From JBFHIZ01 sp963666475 (GTDB lineage Bacteria; Bacillota; Clostridia; Lachnospirales; Lachnospiraceae): DNA of 64,000 nt. Positions 17,142 to 26,575 of the stretch are shown one piece after another (position 1 is the stretch's first letter; every line of letters begins with the position of its first letter). The DNA lies in assembly GCA_963666475.2 (NCBI GenBank), contig CAXXJM010000001.1, positions 1,736,001 to 1,800,000 of the forward strand, given 5' to 3'. The notes below the pieces were generated by a model. The model ran no database searches, was not told the DNA's origin, and saw only the letters and a program-made list of their open reading frames with translations. A program made the position numbers and the translations under genes.

Positions 17142-18515
17142 TTAATCCTGAAACGTGATGCGATTTCTTCCACGTTCTTTTGACAAATAAAGTCTCTTAT
17201 CTGCAATCTCTACAAGTTTTTGCATACTCACATCATCTATTTCATTGATATCGACCATACCTCCACTAATGGATATTTGTATGTCTTTACCTTCGTATTG
17301 AATAATATGCTCCTTGATATATTTTTGTATCATCTCTGCTGTCTTGAACGCTTCCTCAATCTCGATGTTTTCAAAACATATGACAAATTCATCTCCACCA
17401 ACTCGTCCAAATGTATGGGTTTGATCCAACAAATTTTCAACAAAAGAACAGGTCGTCTTGATGACATAATCTCCTGCCAAATGACCATACTTGTCATTGA
17501 CGGTCTTAAATCGATCAATATCAAACAATAGCGCTGAAAAGCTCCTTGATTTGGATTCTATAACCCTTTCCACATAATCGTTCAGGTATCTTTTATTGTA
17601 AATACCAGTAAGATAATCTTTGGAATTTTCATCACGCATTCTCATATTCTCTCGAATCAATGCATACGCTTCATCATCCTTTTCCCGCATATACACTTCC
17701 TGTTCCGACCTGGCTTTTATTAACTTTCGATTCTTTTCTTTTGCCTTCTCAAGAATATCTGAATATTTTCGAAACATCATCGCACTTTTTTTAAACTTCT
17801 TGTTTTTAAATAGCAGTTCTGCATATTCATGATAGATTTTTTGTTCTGAATAACAGACATCTTTGTCTTCGACTAACTTTATTCCTTTTTTATACCAAGC
17901 AAGTGCCTTTTTCCCTTCACCAGATGCTTCAAAATATTTCCCAAACAAGGTATAACAACTAATCTTATTTTCTACAACATCTGCTAATTTCTTGTCTTTC
18001 ACAGCCTCGGATAGCATTTCATGAACCCCATCCAGCTTTCCTTCTGCAATACGAATAGAAGCTCTGGTTAACTTTGCAATACTGTCATGACGCAATTCCT
18101 CACCAACAATGGACTCCAACTCATCCAATAGTGCATTCGCTTTTTTATAATCACCTACTTCAAAGTTCACGATTGCGTAGTTTGTCAGAATCACCTGAAA
18201 AATTTCGGACTTTGGATCCTTTTCCAAATAATGATAGTAATCTTCAAAAACATCCTTTGCTTCTTTAAAATCTTCTAAAAAATAGCAAATACTTGTCGCA
18301 TAATCATAATAATAATCAAGCGGCAATGGGCAAGTTTCTTTTTTTAGCAAGCGTTTTAATGGTTCAGAAAAATAAACGAAACGCTCATGATCACCATCTC
18401 GCATATGGTCTAATACATAATCTCGAATTAAATAAATTACATTCTTATACGCAGAAATATCTTTATATCGCAATCCCTTGATACTGCGTTTTACAAAGAG
18501 ACGCATAAGCACCAT
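17142..18515 (-). CDS. TPR-repeat diguanylate cyclase (GGDEF)
   Basis: Up to 457 aa. About residues 30-260 are helical repeats of TPR type (YYDYATSICYFLEDFKEA, NYAIVNFEVGDYKKANALLDEL, AWYKKGIKL). A charged coiled coil follows (260-300), then a GGDEF domain with intact RVGGDEF near 377 and the DIDRFKTVNDKYGH metal/substrate region near 335. The position of the RxxD inhibitory site holds DQTH instead, so product inhibition is probably absent. It is soluble, so it probably responds to a protein partner through the TPRs. The annotated start lies 53 bases inside the upstream ABC gene without a clear ribosome site, so the true start may be an internal TTG or ATG. Confidence 0.9.
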   Translation of the reverse strand: MVLMRLFVKRSIKGLRYKDISAYKNVIYLIRDYVLDHMRDGDHERFVYFSEPLKRLLKKETCPLPLDYYYDYATSICYFLEDFKEAKDVFEDYYHYLEKDPKSEIFQVILTNYAIVNFEVGDYKKANALLDELESIVGEELRHDSIAKLTRASIRIAEGKLDGVHEMLSEAVKDKKLADVVENKISCYTLFGKYFEASGEGKKALAWYKKGIKLVEDKDVCYSEQKIYHEYAELLFKNKKFKKSAMMFRKYSDILEKAKEKNRKLIKARSEQEVYMREKDDEAYALIRENMRMRDENSKDYLTGIYNKRYLNDYVERVIESKSRSFSALLFDIDRFKTVNDKYGHLAGDYVIKTTCSFVENLLDQTHTFGRVGGDEFVICFENIEIEEAFKTAEMIQKYIKEHIIQYEGKDIQISISGGMVDINEIDDVSMQKLVEIADKRLYLSKERGRNRITFQD

Positions 18516-20322
18516 TTCGTTGCATTAATTCATCATGCGTACCACTCTCCATAATCTGACCATTTTCCAACACTAAAATCTGATCCGCTTTTCGGATTGT
18601 ACTTAATCTGTGTGCGATGATGAATGTAGTTTTTCCTTTCATGAGTTCCAACATGGCTTCCTGAATGTGAATTTCTGTTCTAGTATCAATGGAAGACGTA
18701 GCTTCATCCAAAATTAAAATGGAGGCACGTGAAAGAACTGCCCTTGCAATCGCTAACAATTGTCTTTGTCCATGGGATAGATTGTCTCCATTGTCTGAAA
18801 GTACCGTATCGTATCCATCTGGCAACTGCATAATAAAGTGGTGTGCATTGGCTATCTTCGCTGCTTCCTCAATTTCTTTATCCGTTGCATCCAATCTTCC
18901 ATAGCGAATGTTTTGCCTCACACTTTCCGAAAACAAAAAAGTGTCTTGCAGAACCATTGCTATATTCTGTCGAAGATTCTGCTTTTGATATTTCAAAAGA
19001 GAGGTCCCGTCTAAAATAATCGCACCACCATCGATATCATAGAATCTGGTTAGAAGATTTACGATTGTAGTCTTTCCAGATCCTGTTGGCCCAACGATAG
19101 CTATCGTTTCTCCCTTCTTCACATGCATATCAATCTTTCGAAGAATTGGTTTTTCAGGTTCATAGGAAAAATCTACTCGGTCAAACTGAATGGAACCCTC
19201 TACTTTATTTGTTTGACTTATTTCATTGGTAGTTTGAATTGTCTCATCCTCTTCCACGTTCTCGTCGATGACTTCAAATACACGTTCTGCACCTGCAAGC
19301 GCCGATTGAATGGTGTTGAACGTATTTAAAATCTGATTGATTGGCTGAATAAAACCACGCATATATAACACAAAAGTAAATATATCCCCAATAGACAAAT
19401 CCATCCCATTCAACAAAAAAATCGCACCAAATACAGTTACTACAAAATAGGAGAGATTGTTGATCAGATTGTTGGTTGGCCCCATCAGAGAAGAAAACTT
19501 TTGTGCCTGTATCGAACTTCTTCGTAAACGCTCATTTATTGTTGCAAAATCAGCTTTTACCTGGTCTTCTCTTCCGAACAAAATTGTTGCCTTTTGTCCT
19601 GAGATATGCTCTTCAATATATCCGTTCATTGCCCCAAGTTCTTTTTGCCTTGCTACAAAATGTGGTTGCGCTTTTTTTACCACGACCTTCGTTTGTAAAA
19701 ACATCAGCGGTAGAGTAATCATACTTACCAAAAGCAATGGTGGACATAGTAAAAGCATTGCAACAAACATTCCCACAATTACAACAACGCCAGAAAAAAG
19801 TTGAGTAATATTTTGAGATAGCATAATATTGATGTTATCCACATCATTGGTCAGTCGACTCATAAGATCTCCACCAGAATTTGAATCAAAATATGGAATC
19901 GATAACTTTTGCACATGTTTAAACAAATCATCTCGTATCTTCATGGATACCTTTTGAGCAATGCGAATCATCCAACGATTTTGAAAATATGTAGATAAAA
20001 CTCCTACCAGATATACTACTGCCATAATCAAACATATTCTTGCTAACCCTAATATATCTCCTGTTTGAATAAAATTGTCAACAATATAACCATTCATCCT
20101 TGTTCCAAAAATACTGATACAAGCAGTAATAATACAAAATAAGAAAATAATGACCAGCGTTTTTTGATTGGCTTTTAAATATCCCAAGAGACGTCTGATT
20201 GTAATTTTAGGATCTTTCAGCTTGACTTTTTCCCGACCAATTCTTGCTCCAGGGCCCATTGGACCGCGACCACTATGAAGGGAAGGCATCGTGCCAGATG
20301 TATTTTTATTCTTTTCAGGCAT
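18463..20322 (-). CDS. ABC exporter, fused permease-ATPase (YfiC-like)
   Basis: 619 aa, with a long Gly/Pro/Arg-rich N-terminal tail (about 1-40) before six membrane helices and an ATPase domain. Motifs: GPTGSGKTT near 405, signature LSHGQRQ (His replaces the usual first Gly), Walker B ILILDEATSSID near 525 and H-loop IAHRLS near 558. Its start overlaps the end of the partner ABC gene by eight bases. In the MarR-ABC-ABC operon this is the second half of a heterodimer, and the half with the complete Walker B glutamate. Substrates of such pairs are drugs or lipids; which one is not readable. Confidence 0.93.
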   Translation of the reverse strand: MPEKNKNTSGTMPSLHSGRGPMGPGARIGREKVKLKDPKITIRRLLGYLKANQKTLVIIFLFCIITACISIFGTRMNGYIVDNFIQTGDILGLARICLIMAVVYLVGVLSTYFQNRWMIRIAQKVSMKIRDDLFKHVQKLSIPYFDSNSGGDLMSRLTNDVDNINIMLSQNITQLFSGVVVIVGMFVAMLLLCPPLLLVSMITLPLMFLQTKVVVKKAQPHFVARQKELGAMNGYIEEHISGQKATILFGREDQVKADFATINERLRRSSIQAQKFSSLMGPTNNLINNLSYFVVTVFGAIFLLNGMDLSIGDIFTFVLYMRGFIQPINQILNTFNTIQSALAGAERVFEVIDENVEEDETIQTTNEISQTNKVEGSIQFDRVDFSYEPEKPILRKIDMHVKKGETIAIVGPTGSGKTTIVNLLTRFYDIDGGAIILDGTSLLKYQKQNLRQNIAMVLQDTFLFSESVRQNIRYGRLDATDKEIEEAAKIANAHHFIMQLPDGYDTVLSDNGDNLSHGQRQLLAIARAVLSRASILILDEATSSIDTRTEIHIQEAMLELMKGKTTFIIAHRLSTIRKADQILVLENGQIMESGTHDELMQRNGAYASLCKTQYQGIAI

Positions 20323-22045
20323 ATAATATCTCCTCCCCTAACTGTGATACTGCAATCGTACGATAAATCTCTGACTTCTTTAAAAGTTCATGATGTGTTC
20401 CTATAGATTCAATTTTACCATCATCTAAAATCACAATCTGATCAGCATCCATAACGGCCGAAACGCGCTGTGCAACCATAATAATCGTACATTTCGTCAT
20501 AGATTCACGAATTGCTTTTTGAAGTTTTGCCTCTGTTTCAACGTCCAAAGCGCTGCTTGCATCATCCAAAATCAAAATATTGGGCTTTCGTACCAAGGTT
20601 CTTGCAACGGATAACCGCTGCTTCTGCCCTCCCGAAAAATTCTTTCCTCGCTGATTCACCACTGTATCAAACTGATCTTCTTTCTTAATTATAAATTCAA
20701 GCGCCTGCGCTTGACATGCTGCTTCTTTCAATTCATCTTTTGTTGCATCGGGGTTTCCATATCGAATATTTTCTTCTACCGTACCTTCAAACAAAATATT
20801 TTCCTGCAATACCAGTCCCACTTGTTTTCGTAGTACTTCCAAATTGAGTTCTTTGACATTTACATTTCCAATCAAAACTTCTCCGTTTGTTACATCATAA
20901 AGTCTTGGAATCAGTTGAATCAAAGAGCTTTTCCCTGATCCCGTGGTTCCCATGATTGCAACCCTCTCACCTTCTTTAATCGTAAGATCAATGTTTTGAA
21001 GAACTGGTTCGCTATTTCGATTATATTGAAAAGTAACATCCTTAAAGCAAATATCATATCCGGCAGATTCGATGGTCTCTTCCTGATTTTGTACGCTTCC
21101 TTCTGTAATCAACACTTCTTTTACACGGTCTGCTGAAGCCTTTGCCCTTGAAAATCCCAAAATTAGATTAACCATCATAATCAATGAATTTGTAATTTGC
21201 ATTAGATAATTGATAAATGCCATAATTTTTCCGACCTGTAAAGTTCCCTGGTCCACCATATTTCCACCGATCCACAGAACCGCAACTACACTAACATTCA
21301 TAAGAAGCGTCACGAGTGGCCAAAGAAGCATATTTCGATTCTGCGCACGGATATTTTTTTCCATAAGATCTACATTTACCTCATCGAATTTCTGTCCCTG
21401 TTCCCGTTCTATGGTCAACGCTTTAATTACACGAATTCCGAGGATATTTTCTCTCATGACCGTATTAATCCGATCAATTGCTACTTGTACCTTTTCAAAC
21501 AGCGGAAAGGAAAAAACCAACACCAAAATGGTAATAAGTAATATGATTGGCAACGTAATCAAAAAAATCCATGCCAACTCTGGACAAGTTAGAAATGCAA
21601 AGATAATTCCTCCTATACACATAAGAGGTGAGCGCACGGCAGCACGAAGAATCATCATCATCATCATTTGAACTTGTGATATATCATTCGTAAGTCTGGT
21701 AATCAGTGAAGATGTTTGAAAGTGATCGATCTCCAAAAAAGATAACGTCTGAATTCGATCAAACATTCCTTGGCGAAGTTTCGTCCCAAAATCAACCGAA
21801 GCATTAATTGCCAAAATCGCGCACCCAACACCTCCTATCAAGCCAATGAAAGCAAATGCAATCATTTTTCCGCCTGTCAAAAACACATAATTCAAATCTC
21901 CAGTTGCAACGCCAATGTCAATAATGGACTCCAACATTCTTGGTTGCATCAAGTCCATCAGAACTTCCAACATCATGAACAATGGAGCAAGTGCTGCAAA
22001 AACTGCTGCCTTTCCTTTTAAATGTCCTGATAACAACACCTTCAT
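20315..22045 (-). CDS. ABC exporter, fused permease-ATPase with degenerate catalytic residues (YfiB-like)
   Basis: 576 aa. Six membrane helices, then Walker A GTTGSGKSS near 362, signature FSGGQKQR near 465 and Walker B ILILDDASSALD near 485, where Asp replaces the catalytic Glu. The H-loop reads VAQRVS, so the switch His is Gln. This half therefore forms the degenerate ATP site, as known for heterodimeric exporters such as BmrC/D and TM287/288. Its stop overlaps the partner gene start and its own start overlaps the MarR stop by four bases, so the three are one translationally coupled unit. Confidence 0.93.
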   Translation of the reverse strand: MKVLLSGHLKGKAAVFAALAPLFMMLEVLMDLMQPRMLESIIDIGVATGDLNYVFLTGGKMIAFAFIGLIGGVGCAILAINASVDFGTKLRQGMFDRIQTLSFLEIDHFQTSSLITRLTNDISQVQMMMMMILRAAVRSPLMCIGGIIFAFLTCPELAWIFLITLPIILLITILVLVFSFPLFEKVQVAIDRINTVMRENILGIRVIKALTIEREQGQKFDEVNVDLMEKNIRAQNRNMLLWPLVTLLMNVSVVAVLWIGGNMVDQGTLQVGKIMAFINYLMQITNSLIMMVNLILGFSRAKASADRVKEVLITEGSVQNQEETIESAGYDICFKDVTFQYNRNSEPVLQNIDLTIKEGERVAIMGTTGSGKSSLIQLIPRLYDVTNGEVLIGNVNVKELNLEVLRKQVGLVLQENILFEGTVEENIRYGNPDATKDELKEAACQAQALEFIIKKEDQFDTVVNQRGKNFSGGQKQRLSVARTLVRKPNILILDDASSALDVETEAKLQKAIRESMTKCTIIMVAQRVSAVMDADQIVILDDGKIESIGTHHELLKKSEIYRTIAVSQLGEEILYA

Positions 22046-22473
22046 GACTTCTCCTCCTCATTCTCCAGGTTCGCGATAACACGTTCCAGTAATTTCGTCA
22101 ATGTCTCTTTTTCTTTTTGAGTGAGTCCCTTCAAAATCTTATGATCCATCGTTCGATATGTTTCTTCCATTAGTCCGAACCCCTTTTTCCCCTTATCTGT
22201 TAACCACACATTCATCATACGACGATCTTTGCAGTTTTCTTTTCGATCAATCAGTCCATCCCGCTCCATTATGCCAAGCACACTAGTAATCGTCGACGCT
22301 TTTACATGACAATTCTCCGCGAGCTCCTTCTGCATACACCCGTCATGTTGTGCCAAATACTCGAGCACCTTTGGCTGACCTTCTGTAAGCCCTACTTTAC
22401 TATACTCAAGATAGACCATACGACGATGTAAACGACCCAATCTTCGAAATATTTTTCCAATATGCTCCATCAC
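22042..22473 (-). CDS. MarR-family transcriptional regulator
   Basis: 143 aa with the winged helix at about 30-95: QPKVLEYLAQHDGCMQKELAENCHVKASTITSVL, followed by the wing DRRMMNVWLTDKGK. It is the first gene of a coupled MarR-ABC-ABC operon and probably represses the exporters until a ligand binds. A perfect 48-base palindrome at 22516-22563 lies 43 bases before the start; its core TTAGATATCTAA has the size and symmetry of a MarR operator. Confidence 0.93.
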   Translation of the reverse strand: MMEHIGKIFRRLGRLHRRMVYLEYSKVGLTEGQPKVLEYLAQHDGCMQKELAENCHVKASTITSVLGIMERDGLIDRKENCKDRRMMNVWLTDKGKKGFGLMEETYRTMDHKILKGLTQKEKETLTKLLERVIANLENEEEKS

Positions 22474-22515
22474 TTAATCCCCCATGTTTTTGATGTTTCT
22501 CCTATATGCATAAAT

Positions 22516-22563
22516 AAAAGTGGTATAAATTAGTTAGATATCTAACTAATTTATACCACTTTT
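22516..22563. promoter_or_regulatory. Perfect 48-bp palindrome: terminator hairpin and likely MarR operator
   Basis: The two 24-base arms are exact reverse complements centred on GATATC (22537-22542), with no mismatch and no loop. It lies 20 bases after the discoidin gene stop and 43 bases before marR. On the minus strand the second arm ends in TTTT followed by a T-rich stretch, so the transcript can form a terminator. The inner TTAGTTAGATATCTAACTAA suits a MarR dimer. It also contains TATAAAT-like sequence usable as a -10 element. Confidence 0.75.
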
Positions 22564-22582
22564 TAAATAGATGTTCAAGTAA

Positions 22583-23212
22583 CTATTCACTATATACTTC
22601 TAATTCCGCAATTTGAGCACCTTTCGATCCAGTATTTTCAAATACCGTTACTCTAACATAGCGACATGAGATTTCTTCAAATTCAAAGGTCACTTGATTG
22701 CCTGTAGCAGGATCAAAAGAACATCCTTTCTCTTCAGATATTATCTCATAATTCTCTCCATCAATACTCGTTTCGACCATCAGCACTTGCGTTCTTGATC
22801 CCCACACAACTGCAGGATTTAATGCCAGACGAATTGCATGCACCATATACTCCTCTTTCAAGTCTAAAGTTACAACATCTGGAATTTCATCCGCATCAGC
22901 TTCCCAGTACGAACTTCCTTCCGTCTTACCGTCAATCATCTTGATTCCCGTATATACATCTGCGAAACTGCTGACCGTAATCTTCCCATTCATCGCAACA
23001 TTCTTTCCTTCTGGTGTCCATGGAATATACTCTTCCACAATAAAATCTGGGTGTTCCATCGACTCAATTTGTTCTGGTGTAGATATTACGGCCAAGTTTT
23101 CAGGGGACATGGCCGCTTCACTTTTATTTATATAACCTAACAGCTCCATGATCAAAAGCAAAATCAAAATACTTGCCAGGACGATTATGCTAATTTTTCT
23201 AATTTTATGCAT
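22583..23212 (-). CDS. Membrane-anchored F5/8 type C (discoidin/CBM32-like) protein
   Basis: 209 aa. One N-terminal membrane helix (about 8-25) without a clear cleavage site, a linker rich in Pro and Glu, then a discoidin domain (about 72-209). It has the typical KMIDGKTEGSSYWEA, VTLDLKEEYMVHAIRLA and CRYVRVTVFENTGSKGAQIAELEVY strands. Such domains bind sugars at the cell surface. The gene follows the beta-helix glycosidase by 12 bases and ends the pgmB operon, so it probably helps to hold the glycan substrate. A strong palindrome terminates transcription behind it. Confidence 0.88.
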   Translation of the reverse strand: MHKIRKISIIVLASILILLLIMELLGYINKSEAAMSPENLAVISTPEQIESMEHPDFIVEEYIPWTPEGKNVAMNGKITVSSFADVYTGIKMIDGKTEGSSYWEADADEIPDVVTLDLKEEYMVHAIRLALNPAVVWGSRTQVLMVETSIDGENYEIISEEKGCSFDPATGNQVTFEFEEISCRYVRVTVFENTGSKGAQIAELEVYSE

Positions 23213-23224
23213 ATTCCTTTTCTC

Positions 23225-24781
23225 CTATTCGATTGTAATATTTCCTGTTGTTGTTTCATCAATTTCAAAATTTCCCGACGAAAAATCAGTGATTGTTTCG
23301 CCTAACACTGTGAGATTTCGGATTACAACATTTTCTATGGTATGGTCCACATCATATCCATTTATTCTAGAAGGAGCGTTAACACCAGATAAAACATTCA
23401 CATTTTCTATGGTCACATTTCGTATTTGTCCACGTTCAAACGTTGATGACCAATTGGTACTCTGCGCTATATTTAAATCAATCAAATATGGCATTTCATT
23501 TCCGTCACCTTTCCCCATTTGCGCGTCTTCAATGGTGATATTCGAAAATGTGATGTCTGACACAAGGGCATCATCTGCATTATGAACAGAAATAACTGGC
23601 TTATGGTAATTGTGTAAAACTAAAATATTTTGAAACGTAATGTTTTTGATGGATGAATCATTTTGTTTTCCCTTATTCGTCTCATATCCAACCTCCATGG
23701 ACTGTGCCAGGTCTGTCCAAAGCTGCATCTGATTAAACAAAATATTTTCACTATTTTCATCATAGTTTTTGACTACTAACGAATCATCCCAACTTCTGAC
23801 AAACCCATTATTTATATTGAAGTTCTGACAAGACTGAATCGAAATCCCGTCTCCGTTTGGTCTAGCCGATATCATTTTCAAACCATCCAGTTCTCCACCA
23901 TCTGTGTTAAAACTTTGAAATACCCAAGCATTGGAATTCAACACTAAAATATCTCTCACTGTGATATCGGAGCAATTGTCAAATTTCAATGGGACTTTTG
24001 CATCTTTCCCCTGCCATCCTGCATAGAATGAACCGTCTAAGATTCCGCGTCCCATTACTGTCACATCGCTGACAAAGTTTGCGCTAATACATCCATGTAC
24101 CACAGCTCCTCCTGCCAAATAAATAGTCTGTCCATTTTTTAATACCATATTATCTATCGTCCATTCTCCTGGACCAATATAAATCACATCATCGGAATCA
24201 AAATCAGGAAGCTCGTTTTCTATCGGATTTGCAAAAATATGAATTGCACGTTCACAAGAATCATTCCATGTCACTGTATAAGTATCTGGTTCCCAAATTG
24301 TAAATGTAATGGAATGGTTTTCTACATCGATTTCAGGTTCAATTCCATAAGACAGTGGACTAATCTGTACTCGTTCGATATCAATGTCGGTAGCCTGGAC
24401 TGTGATTTTTGCCATGCCCTCAAAGTCGAAATAAGTAATCGGTGTTCTGGAAAGAGACGGTGCAAAATTATTTGACCACTTTCTGGAATGATTTACGTTC
24501 GTTTCATAGACATAACAGTCTTGGTCATTGACGGTTATTGTTGTATTTGTGCTGTGTTTTAAGGTGATATCTCTTAGGTTCTCTGACGTACTAACCAAAT
24601 CCTCTTCCGTAGCATCTTGTATAGACTGTGGTCCTTCATAAATTACCAATTTTGTTTCTTTCATTTGTTCTACCTCTTGATTTGTCCATGTCTTCCAATT
24701 CACAAAAGCAAGTATCAAACAACCTGCGAATAAGACAAGAATTAAAATGTTTTCCCATACTACTTTTTTACTCTTCATCAT
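23225..24781 (-). CDS. Membrane-anchored right-handed beta-helix glycosidase (GH28/GH49 clan-like)
   Basis: 518 aa. An N-terminal membrane helix (about 9-27) is followed by a beta-sandwich region (60-200) with VQISPLSYGIEPEI and HIFANPIE, as I recall from GH49-type enzymes, and then a parallel beta-helix (200-510) of IxN/VxN rungs. Candidate catalytic carboxylates are in RPNGDGISIQSC near 300 and SWDDSLVVKN near 320, matching the NxD and DD positions of the GH28/GH49 clan. It sits between pgmB and the discoidin gene, under the LacI operator. I infer that it cuts an extracellular glucan into oligosaccharides imported by the nearby ABC system. The exact linkage is unknown. Confidence 0.8.
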   Translation of the reverse strand: MMKSKKVVWENILILVLFAGCLILAFVNWKTWTNQEVEQMKETKLVIYEGPQSIQDATEEDLVSTSENLRDITLKHSTNTTITVNDQDCYVYETNVNHSRKWSNNFAPSLSRTPITYFDFEGMAKITVQATDIDIERVQISPLSYGIEPEIDVENHSITFTIWEPDTYTVTWNDSCERAIHIFANPIENELPDFDSDDVIYIGPGEWTIDNMVLKNGQTIYLAGGAVVHGCISANFVSDVTVMGRGILDGSFYAGWQGKDAKVPLKFDNCSDITVRDILVLNSNAWVFQSFNTDGGELDGLKMISARPNGDGISIQSCQNFNINNGFVRSWDDSLVVKNYDENSENILFNQMQLWTDLAQSMEVGYETNKGKQNDSSIKNITFQNILVLHNYHKPVISVHNADDALVSDITFSNITIEDAQMGKGDGNEMPYLIDLNIAQSTNWSSTFERGQIRNVTIENVNVLSGVNAPSRINGYDVDHTIENVVIRNLTVLGETITDFSSGNFEIDETTTGNITIE

Positions 24782-24790
24782 ACGCTCCCT

Positions 24791-25438
24791 CTATCCTAAA
24801 ATTCGCTTCCAATCGATTTCCTCGGCAAGACTTTGAACACAAAAATCTGCGCCTAACTTATCAAATAATGGTCCGACTCCTAAAGATTTCATTCCTGCCG
24901 CTTTCGCTGCCACAATCCCCGCTTCCGAGTCTTCGATGACCAAACAGTACTCTGGTTCGAGCTGAAGTTTATTTGCTGCTACCAAGAACACTTCCGGATC
25001 TGGCTTTGAATTCTTAATATCAAGACCACAACTTACTCGATCTATCAGTGTTTCTAATTTTGTCTGTTTCAAAATTTGTGGCGTATTTTTACTTGCCGAA
25101 CCCACTGCCACTTGATATCCTTGTTTTCTTAAATAATACAAGGTTTCCCTTGCACCAGGTAATACGGCCTCCGTCCCAAGCTCTTTTAAAAGTTCTTTGT
25201 ATGTATCGTTTTTCTCTTCAGCAAGTGCTTCTTTTTCAAGTTCGGAATATGTAATTGCTCCTTTTGAAAGGAGAATTTCCAAAGACTCCATACGACTTAC
25301 CCCACGTTGTTTTTCGTTGTCTTCTCTTCTAAAATCCAAGATTCCTAGACTCTCTGCCAGCTTTTTCCATGCTTGATAGTGCAACTCATCCGTCGAGACC
25401 AGTACCCCATCTAAATCAAATATAATTCCTTTTATCAT
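24791..25438 (-). CDS. pgmB: Beta-phosphoglucomutase
   Basis: The start is the ATG at 25438, since GAAGGAG lies eight bases before it; the longer frame is not supported. The 215-aa product is a HAD-family mutase: nucleophile motif FDLDGVLVST near residue 6, cap domain with the RGVSRMESLEILL segment near 45, GSASKN near 110 and the acidic loop IEDSEAGIVAAKAAGM near 165. It isomerises beta-glucose 1-phosphate, the product of inverting GH65 phosphorylases, to glucose 6-phosphate. Two GH65 genes sit nearby under the same operator type, which explains its presence. It is the first gene of the operon with the beta-helix glycosidase and discoidin protein. Confidence 0.93.
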   Translation of the reverse strand: MIKGIIFDLDGVLVSTDELHYQAWKKLAESLGILDFRREDNEKQRGVSRMESLEILLSKGAITYSELEKEALAEEKNDTYKELLKELGTEAVLPGARETLYYLRKQGYQVAVGSASKNTPQILKQTKLETLIDRVSCGLDIKNSKPDPEVFLVAANKLQLEPEYCLVIEDSEAGIVAAKAAGMKSLGVGPLFDKLGADFCVQSLAEEIDWKRILG

Positions 25439-25476
25439 TGTTGTTTCTCCTTCTACATCTTTTCCTTGCATATTTA

Positions 25477-25505
25477 TTGTATTTCGATAGATTAAGTGAT
25501 AAAAT
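25477..25505 (+). promoter_or_regulatory. Sigma-A promoter of lacI-type gene
   Basis: TTGTAT (25477-25482), 17 bases, TAAAAT (25500-25505). The operator palindrome begins nine bases after the -10 element, which fits repression by promoter blocking. Confidence 0.6.
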
Positions 25506-25513
25506 AGCTAGAG

Positions 25514-25527
25514 GTTTAAGGTTAAAC
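25514..25527. promoter_or_regulatory. LacI-family operator between pgmB and lacI
   Basis: GTTTAA-GG-TTAAAC, symmetric except at the centre. The same site with a perfect CG centre lies at 34529-34542 in front of the solute-binding protein gene. It sits in the divergent promoter region, so one regulator can control pgmB, itself and the importer operon. Confidence 0.75.
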
Positions 25528-25551
25528 ATAACGCAAAGAAAGGATTTTCCC

Positions 25552-26571
25552 ATGGCAACAATGAAAGATATTGCGCAGCGGCTTGGTGTCAGCGCTATGA
25601 CTGTTTCCAATGTCGTACATGGAAATACTAAACGAGTATCTCCAGAAACAGTTAAGAAAATCAACGACTTAATTCAAGAACTTGGATATGTACCTAATAT
25701 GTCCGCTCGCTCACTTGTCTCTAGTTCTTCTAAAGTGATTGCATTTGTTAACCATGTCACGGTCGATGAAAATACAAACTTCTTAGAAGACCCATTCAGC
25801 TCCACATTCTTCGGGATCTTGGAGAAAGTATTGCGTGAGAATGGATATTTTTTAATGGTCCGAACCGTATTCAACCCAGAAGATCTGGTTTCTTTTTTAC
25901 AGAATTGGAACATCGACGGACTCTTTATTATTGGTGTATTCAACGATCATTTCTTTGAAGTCATCAATTCTATCAAGACTCCAATCGTTTTGATTGATAG
26001 TTACGTTCATGATGGCAAACATTGCAACATAGGTCTGGAAGACTATAAAGGCAGTTATGATGCCACCACTTATCTGGTTTTGCATGGCCATAAAAACATA
26101 GCCTTCGCTTCTCCTCCCATCAAGCCGGGTGGTGTATTACAAGAACGTTTCAAAGGATATCAAGATGCTTTGAAAAATGCAGGCCTTACAATCAATGATG
26201 ATTATATTTTTGTGCAGGAAATGGATTATGATTCCTGTCAGGAAATCGCGGCATCTTTGAAAAAGCATCCTGCGATAACCGCAATTGTAACGACCGCAGA
26301 TATTATGGCCGCAAATATCAATGCAAGCCTGTCAGCTCTTGATGTAAGGGTTCCGGAAGATATTTCCATCATAGGATATGATGATCTACCAATCTGCAAA
26401 CTTACATCTCCTCCCCTTACAACTGTCCATCAGGACATGAACCGCAAAGGAAAAGAAGCGGTACGTTGTATGCTTCAGCTTCTCAAAGGGAAACAACTTG
26501 AGCAAAATGAGATCACACTGACCACTTCTTTGGTTGAAAGAGGAAGTGTAGCTACACGAACCTCCGACTGA
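25552..26571 (+). CDS. LacI-family transcriptional regulator
   Basis: I take the ATG at 25552, preceded by AAAGGA at normal distance; upstream in-frame codons run through the promoter. The 339-aa product starts with a LacI helix-turn-helix (MKDIAQRLGVSAMTVSNVV, hinge helix near 50-58 with MSARSLVSSSS) and continues as a periplasmic-binding-protein-like domain with DLPICKLTSPPLTTV near 285. It is the only plus-strand gene in the sugar locus and converges on the GH65 gene with four bases between stops. Two GTTTAA-S-GTTAAAC sites define its likely regulon: pgmB operon, its own gene and the importer/phosphorylase operon. The inducer is probably the imported disaccharide. Confidence 0.94.
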   Translation: MATMKDIAQRLGVSAMTVSNVVHGNTKRVSPETVKKINDLIQELGYVPNMSARSLVSSSSKVIAFVNHVTVDENTNFLEDPFSSTFFGILEKVLRENGYFLMVRTVFNPEDLVSFLQNWNIDGLFIIGVFNDHFFEVINSIKTPIVLIDSYVHDGKHCNIGLEDYKGSYDATTYLVLHGHKNIAFASPPIKPGGVLQERFKGYQDALKNAGLTINDDYIFVQEMDYDSCQEIAASLKKHPAITAIVTTADIMAANINASLSALDVRVPEDISIIGYDDLPICKLTSPPLTTVHQDMNRKGKEAVRCMLQLLKGKQLEQNEITLTTSLVERGSVATRTSD

Positions 26572-26575
26572 TCTT

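Noticed and set aside
21210..21671. 153-codon plus-strand frame
   Set aside because: Antisense to an ABC exporter gene and made of reversed membrane-helix codons.
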